Shown: positions 43,104 through 50,469 of the stretch, one piece after another
Layout of the letters: the number at the start of each line of letters is the position of its first letter
How positions within the stretch are numbered: position 1 is the first letter of the stretch
DNA from: Candidatus Saccharibacteria bacterium RIFCSPHIGHO2_12_FULL_44_22
GTDB lineage: Bacteria; Patescibacteriota; Saccharimonadia; Saccharimonadales; Saccharimonadaceae
Length of the DNA: 55,123 bases
Assembly: GCA_001790515.1 (NCBI GenBank)
Contig: MGCS01000014.1
Coordinates: 1 to 55,123 of the forward strand
Direction: 5' to 3'
The notes under the pieces: model-generated
Database searches by the model: none
The model's input: only the letters and a program-made list of their open reading frames with translations
What the model was told of the DNA's origin: nothing
Program-made: the position numbers and the translations under genes

Positions 43104-43970
43104 ATGAGTAAAGAAATAATAGATATTATAAATGTGATAGTTCAAATAGCCTTAGCCTTAATTGCTCTTGGAGCATTGATATACGCAATACGACAGTACG
43201 GGTTGTCAAGAAAAAGATACATAGAAGATAGCAGACCATACATATTTATCGAACTTGCACGAACAACTCACGGTTTACTAGACCTTGTTATATCAAACGT
43301 CGGAAAGTCGGCCGCAAAAAATATTAGGATAGAATTTAAACCCAATATAGCAATATATACTCACAGCAAGAAGAAGATAAATAGCTTTAAATTTTTAAAG
43401 AATCTGAAGTTTCTATCCGCGAATAAGAAATTCTCATTTTACTTCGGCTCTATTATTGGCGGAAAAACTACAATATGTAGAGAATTCTCAATAGAGGTCA
43501 GTTATCAGGACGTGGAAGGAAATGATTTTTCAAACAGTCAAATCATAGATCCTCGTGATTTTATCGAACTCGTATCGCTCAGTAGAAAAGACATTCATGA
43601 TGTAGCAAAGTCACTAGATGAGATTAAAAAGGAACTCAAAGCTTCAAACGACAACTCCAAAAAGCTAAATAACCAGGTTGAAAAAGGTTTAACGCACCGC
43701 GATGCTGCATATAGCTTGCTCGACCACGATGATCTTATTGTTCTTCTAAAGAATTTGCTTACCGACGGCGTAGAAGGTGTTCATAATACATATCCAATGG
43801 AGAGAGATGCAAAAGTTATCGCAAAGCTCGCACGAGATAAGCTTCTGTCAAAAAGTAGCCTGAGCGATGACGACAAGAAGCTAATAAAAGTCCTGAATAG
43901 ATTTGAAAGTTCTGATTTTGATTTTGATACGCAAGTGATTGTCGATGAATTTCTAGCGGTTGTAAAGTAA
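43104..43970 (+). CDS. Single-pass membrane protein with beta and coiled-coil parts
   Basis: A 288-residue protein. One membrane helix (about residues 9-30, VIVQIALALIALGALIYAI) is followed by a basic stop-transfer and then a beta-sandwich-like region (about 45-150, with LDLVISNVGKSAAKNIRIEF). A long helix (about 165-200) and a helical C-terminus complete it. The NVGKSAAKN pattern is common in bacterial membrane-tethered proteins of unknown role. It starts 2 bases after the HEPN-like stop and shares one base with the next start. It may tether the soluble members to the membrane ATPase. Confidence 0.6.
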   Translation: MSKEIIDIINVIVQIALALIALGALIYAIRQYGLSRKRYIEDSRPYIFIELARTTHGLLDLVISNVGKSAAKNIRIEFKPNIAIYTHSKKKINSFKFLKNLKFLSANKKFSFYFGSIIGGKTTICREFSIEVSYQDVEGNDFSNSQIIDPRDFIELVSLSRKDIHDVAKSLDEIKKELKASNDNSKKLNNQVEKGLTHRDAAYSLLDHDDLIVLLKNLLTDGVEGVHNTYPMERDAKVIAKLARDKLLSKSSLSDDDKKLIKVLNRFESSDFDFDTQVIVDEFLAVVK

Positions 43971-44758
43971 TGAATGACTTAACTAGAAAACTTATCTTAC
44001 TTATTGATGAGTTTGATAGTTTCGGAAAACTAGACCGGAATATGCCACTTTTCGCAATCGCGATAGGTACACTACGCAAGGACAGAGAGATAGCTGAGGA
44101 TATTGTAGTTTTAAATGAAAATAGTCGAAGCGGAATGGGTGCTTTGGGACTGAGCAGAATTCTTACAGAGGATTACTTTAATTTAAGATACTTAAACAAT
44201 AATCCAGACTTGATAGAAGAAAATTTGGATTTGTTTAACTCACACCCAACCGTTGATCATTATGGCTCTATGAAATCGATGCTTAATTGGGGCTATCCAT
44301 TTAGCAAGGAGGAAGCGTTAATATTTCCAAGTATTGAGGCGGGTTTTGAGAAGAACAAAGAGAAGTTCTTGAGGCGCGGGAAAAGCCATGAGCCATATAA
44401 ACAAGATAACTATTATAGAACTTGGACTAGGTTAGGGCTTGAAGATCTGATTTCAAAGTCAGGATTTGAGGATGAAGACCTGAAGACGCTACATTTCTTA
44501 AATGAGAATTATAATACTGGATCAACAATAATCCACCATAACGCATTTAATATTTGGTATCTGGCAACTCAGGGAAGAGGTACTGAGTTGGCAGAAGAAG
44601 GCTACAGGGATATTTCTGCCAGAGTTACGTTCATAGTTTTAAATCGAATATTGAATCTTGTAATCAATATTTTCAGTAAGGAAACTAAAGACGAAGAAAC
44701 AGCACTCCATTTCACGCTGAAGCTTGAGAAAATTTTAGATGAATTTAACGCTCAGTAA
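43970..44758 (+). CDS. DUF5677-like helical protein
   Basis: A 262-residue helical protein. LSRILTEDYFNLRYLNNNPDLIEENLDLF (about residues 60-90) and NTGSTIIHHNAFNIWYL (about 180-197) match the two landmark regions of DUF5677-like proteins, an R-x2-E-containing helix and an S-x3-HH turn, by eye. No enzymatic activity is established for that family. It closes the HerA-like operon; its ATG uses the last A of the preceding TAA. A T-run follows its stop. AT-rich like the whole operon, unlike the left backbone. Confidence 0.45.
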   Translation: MNDLTRKLILLIDEFDSFGKLDRNMPLFAIAIGTLRKDREIAEDIVVLNENSRSGMGALGLSRILTEDYFNLRYLNNNPDLIEENLDLFNSHPTVDHYGSMKSMLNWGYPFSKEEALIFPSIEAGFEKNKEKFLRRGKSHEPYKQDNYYRTWTRLGLEDLISKSGFEDEDLKTLHFLNENYNTGSTIIHHNAFNIWYLATQGRGTELAEEGYRDISARVTFIVLNRILNLVINIFSKETKDEETALHFTLKLEKILDEFNAQ

Positions 44759-44945
44759 TTTTTTTTGCGCGCGCACTAAGTACAGAGAATAAAAAAGTGA
44801 AAGGGAAGGTAGGGGTAACCCTAGATAAAAATTGAGGGGGGGTGGGGACACCCGCGCGTAGAGACTGAGCAAGTGCTGGAGACTCCTACCTCTGTAGCGT
44901 GTTTAAAACATACTTCATATCAACTATATCTTTCTGATTATCGAA

Positions 44946-44987
44946 GTTGCGAATGGCGTCCACTAGTGGGAGCCAAGCATAAGCACT
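44946..44987 (+). repeat. Spacer repeat S1, contains candidate right attachment core
   Basis: This 42-base unit matches S2 (46326-46367) at 36 positions: GTTGCGAA, TCCACTAG, then GAGCCAAGCATAAGCACT. GGGAGCCAAG at 44968-44977 equals the core at 36131-36140. The 187 bases before it (44759-44945) are G-rich, contain no gene I can see, and separate the HerA-like operon from the array. Confidence 0.7.
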
Positions 44988-45020
44988 TTCTGAAAGGAAA
45001 GTGTTTTTGTTTGGTAAGAT
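44984..45020 (+). terminator. Terminator fused to a leaderless -10 box
   Basis: The stem CACTTTC/GAAAGTG (44984-45003) is followed by TTTTTG, then TGG-TAAGAT (45012-45020), which ends 6 bases before ATG 45027. The terminator of the spacer and the promoter of the next gene are nearly contiguous. Confidence 0.7.
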
Positions 45021-45026
45021 ATATAT

Positions 45027-45704
45027 ATGATTAAGAATTCTCAAAGACAAACCGGAAGTGCGCACGTCGTTATAATTATTATCTTGGTGATAGCGGTCCT
45101 GGGGCTGCTTGGATTTGTCTTTTGGCAAAACTTTCTTAACAAGGAGTCTTTAGTAAATAATTCTGGAGATAATACGCCTACCGCTACGCCCGTAGAGTCT
45201 AATGATCCTTACAAGGGATGGAAATTATATGAGAGCAATCGTGATGGATACAGTATCAAATACCCATCCAATTGGTTTTTGGCTGCAGAGACAGAAGGTG
45301 ATGGGCCATATATTAGGAATTTTGATCCTGAAAATAGTTCCAATGGATCACGAGATGGCCAGTATTCGGGCTACCCGCTAGGAGCTAAATATCTCAGAGT
45401 GTTAGTGGATAAAAATGAAAACGACAAAAAGAATACTTCAGATATGTCGACTGCAGAATGGTATAACGCTCTGGGTACTGTAGATATCCAAGATATGGAT
45501 CCTGTAAAGCATTTAGCTAGTGAAGTGAAGTCGCTGACGGTGAATGGACTTGAGGCTAAAAGCGCAAAAGCTGTGTTTACGGAAACGAATGAAGTCATCT
45601 ACTTACTGGATGGAGCTGATCTTTATAGTATTTGGCTTTACCCGTACGGGTCATCTTCAGATGACGAAATGAAGCTTATTCTTAGTAGCTTCAAGTATCT
45701 GTAG
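45027..45704 (+). CDS. Signal-anchored PsbP-like surface protein
   Basis: A 225-residue protein with a QTGSAHVVIIIILVIAVLGLLGFVFW N-terminal anchor (about residues 8-33), a Ser/Thr/Pro linker, and an extracellular domain. The domain begins WKLYESNRDGYSIKYPSNW, the opening of PsbP/MOG1-like folds seen in many CPR surface proteins. The anchor is shared with 47289-47828 and the broken gene at 45777, so these are a small family. Substrate and function are unknown. Confidence 0.7.
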   Translation: MIKNSQRQTGSAHVVIIIILVIAVLGLLGFVFWQNFLNKESLVNNSGDNTPTATPVESNDPYKGWKLYESNRDGYSIKYPSNWFLAAETEGDGPYIRNFDPENSSNGSRDGQYSGYPLGAKYLRVLVDKNENDKKNTSDMSTAEWYNALGTVDIQDMDPVKHLASEVKSLTVNGLEAKSAKAVFTETNEVIYLLDGADLYSIWLYPYGSSSDDEMKLILSSFKYL

Positions 45705-45776
45705 GTTAGCCATTATAGAAATGCTACGCTAATTGTTTGCAAATAGTTATAACATCCTCTACTGCGCTGAGCCAAA

Positions 45777-46312
45777 ATGATTATGCTTAAAGATCTTCGA
45801 ACGTAATCTTTATTATCCTTGTTGTTCCAATTGTGGGTGCACTCGGATTTGTTGTTTGGCAGAACTACATAAAGCAAGATAATGTGATGCAGAGCAGTAA
45901 AGCTGACCAGTCTAAAGAACCTAACTCGATTGTAGTAAAAGATTCATATACATTTAATGATGCGGTAACGGATATTAATATGGTACTTTCAAAGCAAGTC
46001 TGTGGATCTCAAGGTTCAACTATTGTTCTGAATGAAAGTGACTTCAGCAAGGTTGATGATACTCAAGCTTTCGATTATCAAGGAGGTAAGAGTTTTATTA
46101 ATGAGGATCTTAATTATGCCTATGTACAATATGGGTGTGATTCACAGGGTAGCGTTGTCTTGCTAAAAAGAACTGATGACGATTGGAAGTTAATAAGCGA
46201 TGATGTTCGCGTATACCCAATGTGTGAAGTAGTAAGGGGTGAAGGCTTCCCGTTGTCTATAGTTGATAAATGCTATGAAGATGATCGTGCGGCTGAGCCG
46301 GTAGCGATCTAG
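45777..46312 (+). pseudogene. Signal-anchored protein with damaged 5' end
   Basis: The frame to 46312 is open from 45791 and encodes NVIFIILVVPIVGALGFVVWQN, a membrane anchor like its neighbours', but has no ATG before a TAA at 45788. An ATG at 45777 (and 45783) in another frame runs nine codons to a stop at 45804-45806. A one-base shift near 45790-45800 would join the two. GTG at 45833 is the only in-frame start, and it would cut the anchor in half. The mature part (about 130 residues, three or more cysteines) has no known domain. The spacer before it is degraded too (CGCTGAGCCAAAATG near 45763-45779). Confidence 0.5.
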
Positions 46313-46325
46313 GGTTAGACGAATA

Positions 46326-46367
46326 GTTGCGAAGTACTTCCACTAGCGAGAGCCAAGCATAAGCACT
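46326..46367 (+). repeat. Spacer repeat S2
   Basis: GTTGCGAAGT ... TCCACTAGCGAGAGCCAAG ... CATAAGCACT, 36 of 42 bases identical to S1. Core GAGCCAAG. Confidence 0.7.
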
Positions 46368-46402
46368 ATGATTTACGTCATGGTGTTTTTGTTTGCTATG
46401 AT
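46364..46402 (+). terminator. Terminator fused to a leaderless -10 box
   Basis: The stem CACTATGA/TCATGGTG (46364-46385, one G-T pair) is followed by TTTTTG and TGC-TATGAT (46394-46402), ending 6 bases before ATG 46409. Confidence 0.7.
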
Positions 46403-46408
46403 AATGAT

Positions 46409-46714
46409 ATGAAGGATATGTATATAAATCAAATTAATGAAATAAAAAAACTTGACTATAGTTTTTATGAAAAGATCGCCGCTTCAGGCGACCCGCTAAC
46501 GTATACATTTTCTGAGTTAGAAACCTCTAGTGGCGTACAGGTGGAGATAGATGTAAAGAGACATAAGAAAATCGATGCGTTAATCTTAACAATAGATTTT
46601 TGCTCAGATGATGGCAAATGGATGCATAAATCTGATGCGAGTGCTACTTACTTAATAGACAAAGACGGCAAGTGGCAAGATAGTTCATACGATGGTTCGG
46701 AGCTTTCGGTATAG
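46409..46714 (+). CDS. Small soluble protein of unknown function
   Basis: A 101-residue protein without signal peptide. Amphipathic N-terminal helices are followed by alternating strands (VQVEIDVKRHKKIDALILTIDF), suggesting a small alpha/beta domain. It is a single-gene unit between spacers S2 and S3 with a leaderless start. No family is recognised. Confidence 0.6.
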   Translation: MKDMYINQINEIKKLDYSFYEKIAASGDPLTYTFSELETSSGVQVEIDVKRHKKIDALILTIDFCSDDGKWMHKSDASATYLIDKDGKWQDSSYDGSELSV

Positions 46715-46750
46715 TGTCGAAGCATATCCACCAACCGGAGCCGAGCCAAG
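46714..46750 (+). repeat. Spacer repeat S3 (diverged)
   Basis: Resembles the start of S1/S2 (TCGAAG...ATCCACCA-CCGGAG), then has GAGCCAAG at 46743-46750, with a 5-base duplication in the core. Confidence 0.45.
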
Positions 46751-46763
46751 ATATTTGAGCAGG

Positions 46764-46801
46764 AGTTCAGTAAGTATTAACGCTGGACTTTTTGTTATAC
46801 T
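46764..46801 (+). terminator. Terminator fused to a leaderless -10 box
   Basis: The stem AGTTCAG/CTGGACT (46764-46789) with a 12-base loop is followed by a T run and TATACT (46796-46801), ending 8 bases before ATG 46810. The module 47880-47918 is nearly the same. Confidence 0.65.
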
Positions 46802-46809
46802 TATAACTA

Positions 46810-47211
46810 ATGAAAAAAGTTGCGAAGTTACTCATAATTGATCCGGATGATAAGTACCTACTTATGTATAGAAGTAATCATCCGTCTTTCGGAATCGACC
46901 CAGATTTACCCGGCGGAACTCTGGAAGATAACGAAACATTGCTTGAAACGACGCTGCGTGAAGTAAGGGAAGAGGCAGGCATAAACATCGATGCACACAA
47001 TGTTGACGAGATCTATTCAGGAACCGAATACTCAAAGCATGGTACGCACTACTCACTATTTGTTGCAAAGTTAAACGAGCGACCTGAAGTGGTAATGAGC
47101 TGGGAGCATTCGTCATACGAATGGCTAGATTGCAGTGATTTTCTTCAAAAGGCAAAAAGTGCAAAGGATACCTACATGCATATGGTTTCTGATGTAATAA
47201 GGCGTGCATAA
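46810..47211 (+). CDS. Nudix hydrolase
   Basis: A 133-residue protein with a complete Nudix box, G-T-L-E-D-N-E-x7-REVREEAGI (about residues 36-58), in a full-length single-domain Nudix fold. It should hydrolyse a nucleoside diphosphate derivative using Mg2+. No substrate-specific residue is evident. It lies alone between spacers S3 and S4, unrelated in function to its neighbours. Confidence 0.88.
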   Translation: MKKVAKLLIIDPDDKYLLMYRSNHPSFGIDPDLPGGTLEDNETLLETTLREVREEAGINIDAHNVDEIYSGTEYSKHGTHYSLFVAKLNERPEVVMSWEHSSYEWLDCSDFLQKAKSAKDTYMHMVSDVIRRA

Positions 47212-47212
47212 T

Positions 47213-47239
47213 CCGTGACCTGTAAGCGGAGCCAGAGCA
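47213..47239 (+). repeat. Spacer repeat S4
   Basis: CCGTGACCTGTAAGCGGAGC and seven more bases; 26 of 27 bases match S6 (48318-48344). Core CGGAGCCAGAGC. The -10 for the next gene, TAAGAT (47277-47282), ends 6 bases before ATG 47289; an imperfect hairpin and a T run precede it. Confidence 0.65.
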
Positions 47240-47288
47240 TAAACATTGTGACTTAGATCATTGTGCTTTTGTTTGGTAAGATAAATAC

Positions 47289-47828
47289 ATGACTAAAAAC
47301 TCTCAAGGACAAACAGGAAGCGTGTATATAATTATTATTGTTCTCATCCTAGCGATTGTAGGATGCCTAGGTTTTCTTTTTTGGAAAAATTATATAAATA
47401 TTAGTCAAACCCCTATGGTTTCGACAGAACAACAGGCTGTTAGTCCCGCTCCTAAAGATAGAAGCGATGAGTCAAGCAAAGAAGACGGCTATTTTGATAT
47501 AAAAGAGTGGGGCGTCAAACTCAAGATGTCTACGAAGGAAGATTTAACTTACAATATCTCGTCACGTACAGGCCTGCGTGAAAATACCGAGTATGACGCA
47601 TTGGGCCTAAGAATCAAAACGAGTTCGGTTATTAGTCAATCCTGCGTAGAGTTTGGTACAGATCTTTACCGTCAAAAGATTCCAACTGAGTTTAATTCAA
47701 AGAAGATTGGCGAATACTACTATTATGTCACGGGTGCTCCAGGGCCGTGCTCTGAGGACGCGGCAGATCTTGAACTGCAAAAGAAAGTTTTATCCGAACT
47801 CGAAGTATCGAATGTTTTAGAATCTTGA
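47289..47828 (+). CDS. Signal-anchored surface protein
   Basis: A 179-residue protein with the same anchor type as 45027 (QTGSVYIIIIVLILAIVGCLGFLFW, residues 8-32). A Gln/Ser/Pro linker and an extracellular domain beginning DIKEWGVKLKMS follow, with two cysteines (QSCVEF and GPCSED). The VKLK-type opening recurs in CPR surface proteins. Function unknown. Single gene between S4 and S5. Confidence 0.65.
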   Translation: MTKNSQGQTGSVYIIIIVLILAIVGCLGFLFWKNYINISQTPMVSTEQQAVSPAPKDRSDESSKEDGYFDIKEWGVKLKMSTKEDLTYNISSRTGLRENTEYDALGLRIKTSSVISQSCVEFGTDLYRQKIPTEFNSKKIGEYYYYVTGAPGPCSEDAADLELQKKVLSELEVSNVLES

Positions 47829-47830
47829 TC

Positions 47831-47862
47831 GTTGCGAAGTATATCTACTAGTTGGAGTCAAG
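47831..47862 (+). repeat. Spacer repeat S5
   Basis: GTTGCGAAGTATATCTACTAG then TTGGAGTCAAG, matching the first 32 bases of S1/S2 closely; core GGAGTCAAG. Confidence 0.6.
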
Positions 47863-47879
47863 ACAAGGTATTTGAACAG

Positions 47880-47918
47880 AAGTCCAGTAAGTATACATGC
47901 TGGACTTTTTGTTATACT
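47880..47918 (+). terminator. Terminator fused to a leaderless -10 box
   Basis: The perfect stem AAGTCCAG/CTGGACTT (47880-47907) and a T run are followed by TATACT (47913-47918), ending 8 bases before ATG 47927. Confidence 0.75.
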
Positions 47919-47926
47919 GATAAATA

Positions 47927-48316
47927 ATGAAAACAAATACTCCCGACAATTGTGGTAACTCGCCTCGTTCAGTTCTTGCGATAGAAGTAGCAGTCAATCT
48001 GGCTTCTAGTGAATACGATAAACTAGAACCTCTGCTAGCGGAAGATTTTACGTGGAGTGTTGCAGGGAGCGATGAAGAAATACTGAAACCAAAATTAAAG
48101 TCATATATGAATAAGGCAAATCAATCAGATGTTCATATTGATAGGTTTGATGTTTTGACTTCAATTTCACACGGCAAATATGCAGCGGTAAGTAGTTGCG
48201 CGTATGCGTCTAATGGGTATATATTTAATTCTCACGACCTGTATGAATTTACGGGTGCCGGCGGCTCGGCGAAGCTTTTAAAAGTAACGTCATACATAGT
48301 TGATAGTAAACAATAG
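47927..48316 (+). CDS. NTF2/SnoaL-like protein
   Basis: A 129-residue soluble protein with the pattern of a small NTF2-like cone fold: an N-terminal helix, AEDFTWSVAG near 40 with the first strand, then strands separated by short loops (YAAVSSCAY, HDLYEFTGAG, KLLKVTSYIV). Members bind or convert small ligands; none of the catalytic sets is recognisable here. Single gene between S5 and S6. Confidence 0.65.
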   Translation: MKTNTPDNCGNSPRSVLAIEVAVNLASSEYDKLEPLLAEDFTWSVAGSDEEILKPKLKSYMNKANQSDVHIDRFDVLTSISHGKYAAVSSCAYASNGYIFNSHDLYEFTGAGGSAKLLKVTSYIVDSKQ

Positions 48317-48317
48317 G

Positions 48318-48344
48318 CCGTGACTTGTAAGCGGAGCCAGAGCA
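48318..48344 (+). repeat. Spacer repeat S6, candidate island end
   Basis: Matches S4 at 26 of 27 bases. Its CGGAGCCAGAGCAAGCAGA also lines up with the tRNA-Asn 3' end and trailer (CGGAGCCAAGCCAAGCAGA), and what follows is the second copy of the structured RNA. That makes this a candidate attR for the tRNA-Asn island. Confidence 0.6.
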
Positions 48345-48545
48345 AGCAGATAAAAACGCAGACCAAGTTCCCTGATAGGAATTAATTCTAGTAGAACAAG
48401 TGTAACGTGTAAAAACGTACAACAGGTTAGAACCGCTAGAAATGGCGGTTCTTTCCGTTTACCCTGTAAATTAGTTCTACCCCAGTCTCTCTCCTCCTGA
48501 AGGAGTAAGCAGCCCAAAAGCAGACTGGTTTCCTAGAACGGCCTA
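48341..48545 (+). ncRNA. Candidate structured RNA (copy 2)
   Basis: About 205 bases align with 10483-10700. The hairpin at 48430-48451 keeps the 9-bp stem and GAAA loop of copy 1, while three pairs differ compensatorily. A second local hairpin, CTCCT/AGGAG, lies near 48492-48505. There is no coding frame. It ends 20 bases before the ABC ATPase gene, whose -10 (TATGTTAAAT-like) overlaps its tail. As at copy 1 it follows a GGAGCCA-type core directly. Confidence 0.5.
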
Positions 48546-48565
48546 TCTATGTTAAATTTAAATAA

Positions 48566-49333
48566 ATGGCTAAAAGCAATAAAGATATCGTGATAATAAA
48601 GGGATTAACCAAGCGGTACGGTTCCAAAACAGTCGTTAATAGCGTGAGTTTTTCGGTCAAAGAGGGTGAGGTGTTCGGCATTCTCGGACCGAATGGCGCT
48701 GGCAAAACAACCACACTCGAGATGATCGAGACATTACGTCCTATTGATGCCGGTAAAGTTCATGTCGATGGCATCGATGTCGCCGAAAAACCAAGCCAAG
48801 TTAAAAAAATCATCGGTGTGCAAACGCAATCATCGGCGTTTTATGAAAAAGTTTCATTGACAGAGCAGCTGACATTTATGGCATCGATATATAATACGGG
48901 CGCCGAACCAGCGAAATTACTTCAGGACGTCAATCTGACTGAAAAAGCCAAAGAATACCCCGAGAATCTATCGGGTGGTCAGAAACAGCGTTTTAGTATA
49001 GCGATGGCTTTAGTCAATAACCCAAAAGTCCTCTTCCTTGACGAGCCAACTACCGGACTTGATCCTCAGGCCAGGCATAATATGTGGGATCTGATAGGCG
49101 AGCTAAAAAACCGTGATATTACTATCATCATGACGACGCACTACATGGAGGAGGCGCAAAATCTCTGTGATCGAGTTGCCATCATGGATGCTGGTGAAGT
49201 CATTGCGCTCGACACGCCGAACAAACTTGTATCTGATCTACTCGATACTGGATTCAAGAAAGATACAGTGGTACAGCAGGCGGATCTTGAGGATGTCTTT
49301 ATCAATCTAACAGGAAAGGCGCTGAGGGATTAA
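48566..49333 (+). CDS. ABC transporter ATP-binding protein (drug/efflux type)
   Basis: A 255-residue nucleotide-binding subunit with all ABC motifs: GPNGAGKTT (41-49), Q-loop near 87, LSGGQKQR (135-142), Walker B VLFLDEPTTGLD (155-166) and H-loop TTHYMEE. It is of the DrrA/CcmA type that works with ABC-2 permeases, probably exporting a drug, lipid or polymer. The permease gene starts 1 base after its stop. Confidence 0.93.
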   Translation: MAKSNKDIVIIKGLTKRYGSKTVVNSVSFSVKEGEVFGILGPNGAGKTTTLEMIETLRPIDAGKVHVDGIDVAEKPSQVKKIIGVQTQSSAFYEKVSLTEQLTFMASIYNTGAEPAKLLQDVNLTEKAKEYPENLSGGQKQRFSIAMALVNNPKVLFLDEPTTGLDPQARHNMWDLIGELKNRDITIIMTTHYMEEAQNLCDRVAIMDAGEVIALDTPNKLVSDLLDTGFKKDTVVQQADLEDVFINLTGKALRD

Positions 49334-49334
49334 G

Positions 49335-50432
49335 GTGAAGACTACCTTACTTTACGCAAAACTACAGCTCATGCGCATTTTGCGCGACCCTGTCACGCTC
49401 ATTGTTCTATTTGCAATTCCGGTTCTGCTTCTAGTTCTATTCGGTGCTTTCATAGGTAGAGGTGATGCCGGTGGTGTAACGCTCAAAGTTGCCGTGGTGA
49501 ATAATTCTGACGAGCAGTTCGCTCAAGATTTCGTAGCTCAACTCAAAAAAGTTGAGGTGCTCTCGGTTGACGAAAACACAACCAAATTGAATGATGCCGA
49601 AACAAAACTAAAAGACAGCCAGCTCGATGGTATCATTGAGCTCCCATCAGGCTTTGGTAAGCAGGTGGACGAACGGCCGACAGGCACGGTTCGTCTACTG
49701 TCTGATGCTGGCGATCGTTCTTCGGTCGATATTTTGATGGGGGTAATGTCCAGTGTTGCAGAGCAGAGCAACGCGGCAATCACAGGCGGCGAAGCACCGA
49801 TTAAGGTTGAGCAGTCGTCTGTTCAAGGTACAGCTTCCCAGCCTGTTGATGTATTATATCCTATGTTCACTTCTATGGGCATAATGATGGTAGGAATCTT
49901 CGCGGTAGCTTCAACCATCCCAAGCGATAAAAAAACTGGAATATTACGCCGTATGCGCGTGACGCCTTTCCGAACAAGTCAACTAATCGGAGGGATCGTC
50001 CTAGCTTATTTGGTGATCTCATTTCTGGTTGTTGCCGTCATGACGGGTATCGCTATGATTGCTTTTGGAATGGAGGTGCGAGGAGACTGGCTGAGCCTCG
50101 CTACTATTGTTCTCATAGGTTCGATGCTAATGATCGCACTCGGTGTCATGATAGGTGGTTGGGCGAAAAACACGACCCAGTCTGAAATCTACGGACAGAT
50201 CATTTTCATCGGTTCATTAGCCTTTAGTGGCCTTTGGTTACCTCGGGCGTTAATGCCTGACTGGCTGCGTGATATTACCGCATTCTTACCGCTAACTCCA
50301 TTGATTGAAGGGATGGAACGAATTGTCGTAGAGGGCCTAGCCATTACAGACATTAGTTTCCAGCTAGCGGTGATAGCAGGGTGGTTTGTCGTAGTATTCC
50401 TCGTAGGTATGAAAACATTCCGATGGGAATAA
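49335..50432 (+). CDS. ABC-2 type permease
   Basis: A 365-residue membrane subunit with a GTG start one base after the ATPase gene. One N-terminal helix (about 22-42), a large extracytoplasmic loop (about 45-170), then five helices (about 175-360) follow the ABC-2 exporter layout. LPLTPLIEGMERIV near the end is the family's conserved P-L-x-x-x-I/M region. Together with the ATPase it forms a heterotetrameric exporter; the substrate is unknown. Confidence 0.9.
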   Translation: MKTTLLYAKLQLMRILRDPVTLIVLFAIPVLLLVLFGAFIGRGDAGGVTLKVAVVNNSDEQFAQDFVAQLKKVEVLSVDENTTKLNDAETKLKDSQLDGIIELPSGFGKQVDERPTGTVRLLSDAGDRSSVDILMGVMSSVAEQSNAAITGGEAPIKVEQSSVQGTASQPVDVLYPMFTSMGIMMVGIFAVASTIPSDKKTGILRRMRVTPFRTSQLIGGIVLAYLVISFLVVAVMTGIAMIAFGMEVRGDWLSLATIVLIGSMLMIALGVMIGGWAKNTTQSEIYGQIIFIGSLAFSGLWLPRALMPDWLRDITAFLPLTPLIEGMERIVVEGLAITDISFQLAVIAGWFVVVFLVGMKTFRWE

Positions 50433-50469
50433 TTTTGATAAATACGGAACCTAAGCTAAGATAAAGCGA

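Noticed and set aside
44946-48349. Classical integron with attC sites
   Set aside because: No tyrosine recombinase IntI is in the window and the spacers lack the RYYYAAC/GTTRRRY pairs; only the cassette-like layout is similar.
44946-48349. CRISPR array
   Set aside because: Repeats are few, diverged and separated by whole genes rather than uniform short spacers, and no cas gene is present.
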